DNA of 64,000 bases from Neorhodopirellula pilleata (GTDB lineage: Bacteria > Planctomycetota > Planctomycetia > Pirellulales > Pirellulaceae), in NCBI RefSeq assembly GCF_007859915.1, contig NZ_SJPM01000004.1, positions 180,781 through 244,780 of the forward strand. The letters are read 5' to 3'. The stretch's first letter is position 1. Each line of letters starts with the position of its first letter. Position numbers and translations under genes: made by a program. Positions 61,510-64,000 of the stretch are shown here, in pieces. Under the pieces are notes generated by a model, which searched no databases, had not been told where the DNA came from, and was given only the letters and a program-made list of their open reading frames with translations.

Positions 61510-62787
61510 ATGAAATTGAAGCGACGCACGACGTTGAGAGCCGCTGGCGTGGCAATGGGACTGCCGATGCTGGAATGCATGACCGCCGCAGCGCGTCGAG
61601 CGACCGCAGATGGCGTGGCATCGGACGATTCACCAACGGACATTCGCCGAATGGTGGCGATCTGTGCTCCGCTGGGCATTCACACACCGCACTTGTTTCC
61701 CGAGCAGGCTGGACGCGACTACAAAGCCACGCCTTACTTGGAACCGCTGCAGCCGCTGCGTGAAAAGTTCAGCGTCATCTCGGGTCTGATGCATCCGGAC
61801 GTCGATGGCGGTCACAGTGCAGAGAAAAGTTTTCTCACCGGCGCTGCGCATCCGGGTCAGCCGAGTTTTCAGAATACCGTCTCGGTCGATCAGTTTGCGG
61901 CCGAGCGAATCGGTTACAAAACGCGATTCGGTTCACTGACGCTCTCGGCCAATGGTTCGAGCCTTTCCTATACTCGTTCCGGCGTTCAGATTCCGGCTGA
62001 GTCGCGGCCTTCGCGACTGTTTGCCAAACTATTTCTCGAAGGCACCGAAGACGAAAAGCTCATGCAACTTCGCCGCATCCAAGACGGCCAGAGCATCATG
62101 GATCTGGTTCGCGAGCAAACGCGGCAGGTCGGCCGCGCCTCCGGCCGAGCGGATAATCAAACGCTGGATCAATACTTTACCAGCGTCCGCGAACTGGAGC
62201 AGCGATTGGTTCAGGCCGCCGAGTGGTCGCAGCGTCCCAAGCCGCAAGTTGACCGCAAGCCACCCGAAGACATCAATGATCGAGCAGATCTTTCCGGACG
62301 CTTGTCGCTGATGTACGACATGATCTTCTTGGCGATCCAAACCGATTCCACTCGGCTGATCACTTTGCAAGGACCGGGCGGCGCGGAGTTGGTGGATCTC
62401 AAGGGCGTCGACGATGGCTGGCACAACCTGAGTCATCATGGTCGCGATCCGGGAAAGATCGAGATGCTTTCGATCATCGAGAAAGAAGAGATGCGAATAT
62501 TCGGTGAGTTACTTAAAAAGCTCAATGACGTGCGAGAAGGCGAACATTCGTTGCTGGACCAGACGGCCATTCTGCTGGGTTCGAATCTCGGCAATGCCTC
62601 GGCGCATAACAACAGCAATCTGCCGATCATCGTTGCCGGCGGTCATTACCAACACGGCCAGCACTTGGCTTTCGACCCCGGTAGTCCGCCGCCGCTGTGC
62701 AATCTGATGGTCAATTTCCTACAGCACCTGGGCCTGGAAGTCGACCAGTTCTCCAGCGGCACCGGCACGCTAACCGGCTTGGCGTAG
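61510..62787 (+). CDS. DUF1552 family protein
   Basis: A 425-residue protein with an N-terminal Tat-like stretch (KLKRRTTLRAAGVAMGLPML). Then come conserved DUF1552 segments: APLGIHTPHLFPEQAG, GLMHPDVDGGHSAEKSFLTG, HNLSHHGRDPGKIEM and GSNLGNASAHNNSNLPII. Its function is unknown; it always accompanies a DUF1592-type cytochrome. ATG 61510 was chosen because the longer frame is encoded by REP-like DNA. Confidence 0.93.
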   Translation: MKLKRRTTLRAAGVAMGLPMLECMTAAARRATADGVASDDSPTDIRRMVAICAPLGIHTPHLFPEQAGRDYKATPYLEPLQPLREKFSVISGLMHPDVDGGHSAEKSFLTGAAHPGQPSFQNTVSVDQFAAERIGYKTRFGSLTLSANGSSLSYTRSGVQIPAESRPSRLFAKLFLEGTEDEKLMQLRRIQDGQSIMDLVREQTRQVGRASGRADNQTLDQYFTSVRELEQRLVQAAEWSQRPKPQVDRKPPEDINDRADLSGRLSLMYDMIFLAIQTDSTRLITLQGPGGAELVDLKGVDDGWHNLSHHGRDPGKIEMLSIIEKEEMRIFGELLKKLNDVREGEHSLLDQTAILLGSNLGNASAHNNSNLPIIVAGGHYQHGQHLAFDPGSPPPLCNLMVNFLQHLGLEVDQFSSGTGTLTGLA

Positions 62788-63750
62788 CGGAGCCCGCCAA
62801 GAGTTTCGGCCTGGGCGGCCTGCGCGGAAGTCTTGGCCACTTCCGTCTGCTTGTGTGAACTGCGAGGTGGAGGCCCCGATCCATGACATTTTCTGGTCCC
62901 GGGCCTGCGGCCAATCCGGTGCACGGGATGGTTCCACGCCCCACGCTTGGCTCGAATCGTCACGTGTAATTGGGCATGCCAATCAGTTTATCGTTGGCAA
63001 GTTCCACAATGTAAGTATATCCCCAAAAACGCAGTGCCGAGTACGTCTCTGCCTCTTCTCGCGTTGCTTCGCGAATGTCCACGGTGCCAAGAAGAAGTGT
63101 TGACCCTACTGGGGCAACGGCCGAACGTGTGAAAGGTATTGTCAACCTGCCATCGTCAAGATCTTCGCTGTCGATTTTGGCGAGAAGGGGTACTTCATCG
63201 TTGTGATGACTACAGTCTCTATCGGGGAACGCCGGCCGTCACCGGGGACGGACGAATGAGTTTCCATTGGTAAAACCGCGCAAGCAGTCCTCAGGTGCAC
63301 GTCTTGGTTCTGGCTTTCGTTCGTACTCGTGCTCAGCATCGCGGTGCTCGAGCTCGTAATCGGTCACCGCCGCGTCGTCTACCGATGGCTCCCCGACCCC
63401 GTCAAACTTGATCGCCATCCGAGTCAACATCGAGACGATTCGTTTGAGCGTCAGCTTCATGTCACGGCTTGTCTTGATATCCAATCCACCGGACACAACG
63501 AGCACATCTTGGATCGCAGCGCATTGAAAGGCTGACCCGCGAGCAGTCGATCATGGTCAAAGATTGGATCGTTCATCAAAGCTGCTTTTCGATTACGAGC
63601 ATGAGCACCGTTTCACTGAGCACGAGCACGAGCACGATGGAGCACTTCGTGTCAGAACTAGGAAATTATCCCCGGTTGGTCCAGAGAGAAGGGCGTGAGA
63701 AGAGGTTATCGCCGGTTGCATGAGGAATTATCTCGGGGTGGGAACAAAGT
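62788..63750. other. Region without a recognised gene
   Basis: Roughly 960 bases hold several short minus-strand frames (62960-63145, 63142-63339, 63239-63505) in changing frames, none with a good ribosome site. They may be remains of a decayed gene. A GAGCAC/GTGCTC-rich low-complexity tract occurs near 63600-63650. I cannot name any function. Confidence 0.5.
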
Positions 63751-63873
63751 ACTAGTGGTCTGTCAAAGCTGAACATTAGGGTTCGCTGTAGTGGATCTTG
63801 TTAAAGATCCGACCGCTACAGGATCTTTAACAAGATCCACTACCCTAACTTTTAGCTGTGACAGACCACTAGT
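63751..63873. mobile_element. MITE-like palindrome beside an IS630 end
   Basis: A 123-base element with terminal inverted repeats ACTAGTGGTCTGTC and GACAGACCACTAGT. The interior has perfect 23-base arms (63788-63810 and 63821-63843) separated by ten bases. The ends contain the TA used by IS630-type elements. Its tips resemble the adjacent start of the next element (TAGTAGTCTATCGCAGCTCAA), so it may be mobilised by that transposase. Confidence 0.65.
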
Positions 63874-63876
63874 AGT

Positions 63877-64000
63877 CTATCGCAGCTCAATTTTCGGGTA
63901 GAGGCGTCTTAATTTGATCCGAGCGTCTGCGGTCGTGAACTGCCAATCGATTCCCGTTTGACGCTCGTTTCGCGCGGCATACCACTTGGTAATTCGCTCG
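63877..64000 (-). CDS. IS630-family transposase, C-terminal end only
   Basis: A minus-strand frame entering from the right edge and stopping at 63877. The last 40 residues (TKWYAARNERQTGIDWQFTT, then DARIKLRRLYPKIELR) match the end of IS630-type transposases (Tc1/mariner-like DDE). Its terminal repeat begins right at the stop. The rest, including the catalytic residues, is outside the window. Confidence 0.75.
   Translation of the reverse strand, partial: ERITKWYAARNERQTGIDWQFTTADARIKLRRLYPKIELR

Overview
The window looks like a chromosome segment of a marine or freshwater planctomycete, most likely Pirellulaceae (Rhodopirellula-like). The evidence is mid-50s GC by eye, a DUF1592/DUF1552 gene pair, a GYF_2/zinc-ribbon protein, a PmoA-like (DUF6807) protein, short REP-like intergenic palindromes and an IS630-type transposase end. 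Host-type genes at the right (csrA, surE, trpF, two tRNAs) border a large accessory region on the left.

Region 1 (1-25.8 kb) is a heavy-metal resistance block, mostly on the minus strand. It has three tandem heavy-metal RND pumps with their adaptors (CusA/CusB-like 15960-22667, CzcA/CzcB-like 10343-15254, a third pair 3778-8685). It also has a P1B-type ATPase cut by the left edge, a CDF-like transporter, a thioredoxin-fold lipoprotein, an HMA protein, several His- or Cys-rich secreted proteins, an orphan zinc-finger anti-sigma-like protein and a plus-strand set of Cys-rich metal-binding proteins (23770-25763) enclosing a methyltransferase.

Region 2 (25.8-33 kb) resembles a defence island: a Schlafen/AlbA_2 protein, a GIY-YIG protein, and a translationally coupled pair of long prokaryotic Argonaute (catalytic Asp positions lost) and PD-(D/E)xK nuclease.

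Region 3 (33-42.5 kb, mostly minus strand) is the most striking part. It is a bacterial ubiquitin-like conjugation cluster: beta-grasp Ubl (35611-35832), an E2 fused to a Cys-only RING-like zinc array (34503-35528), a JAMM/JAB peptidase (33941-34615) and a ThiF/E1 (33279-33944). Upstream on the same strand lies a companion operon of DUF1257 (Ycf35-like, ATT start), DUF2997 (TTG start), a TOPRIM protein, a Ycf46-like AAA+ ATPase and small proteins. Terminators and hairpins split the two groups, and four copies of a fixed-spacing motif (ATGCC-N14-AATTTAG) sit in this and the next region.

Region 4 (42.5-49.8 kb) is a mobility region with two large serine recombinases; the second runs into a tRNA-Asn gene, a probable integration boundary.

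Region 5 (49.8-64 kb) is host-like: csrA, surE, a Wzz-like protein, a PmoA-like protein, an M20 amidohydrolase, GYF and TPR membrane proteins, trpF, tRNA-Leu, the DUF1592/DUF1552 pair, and at the right edge a MITE-like palindrome next to the end of an IS630 transposase.
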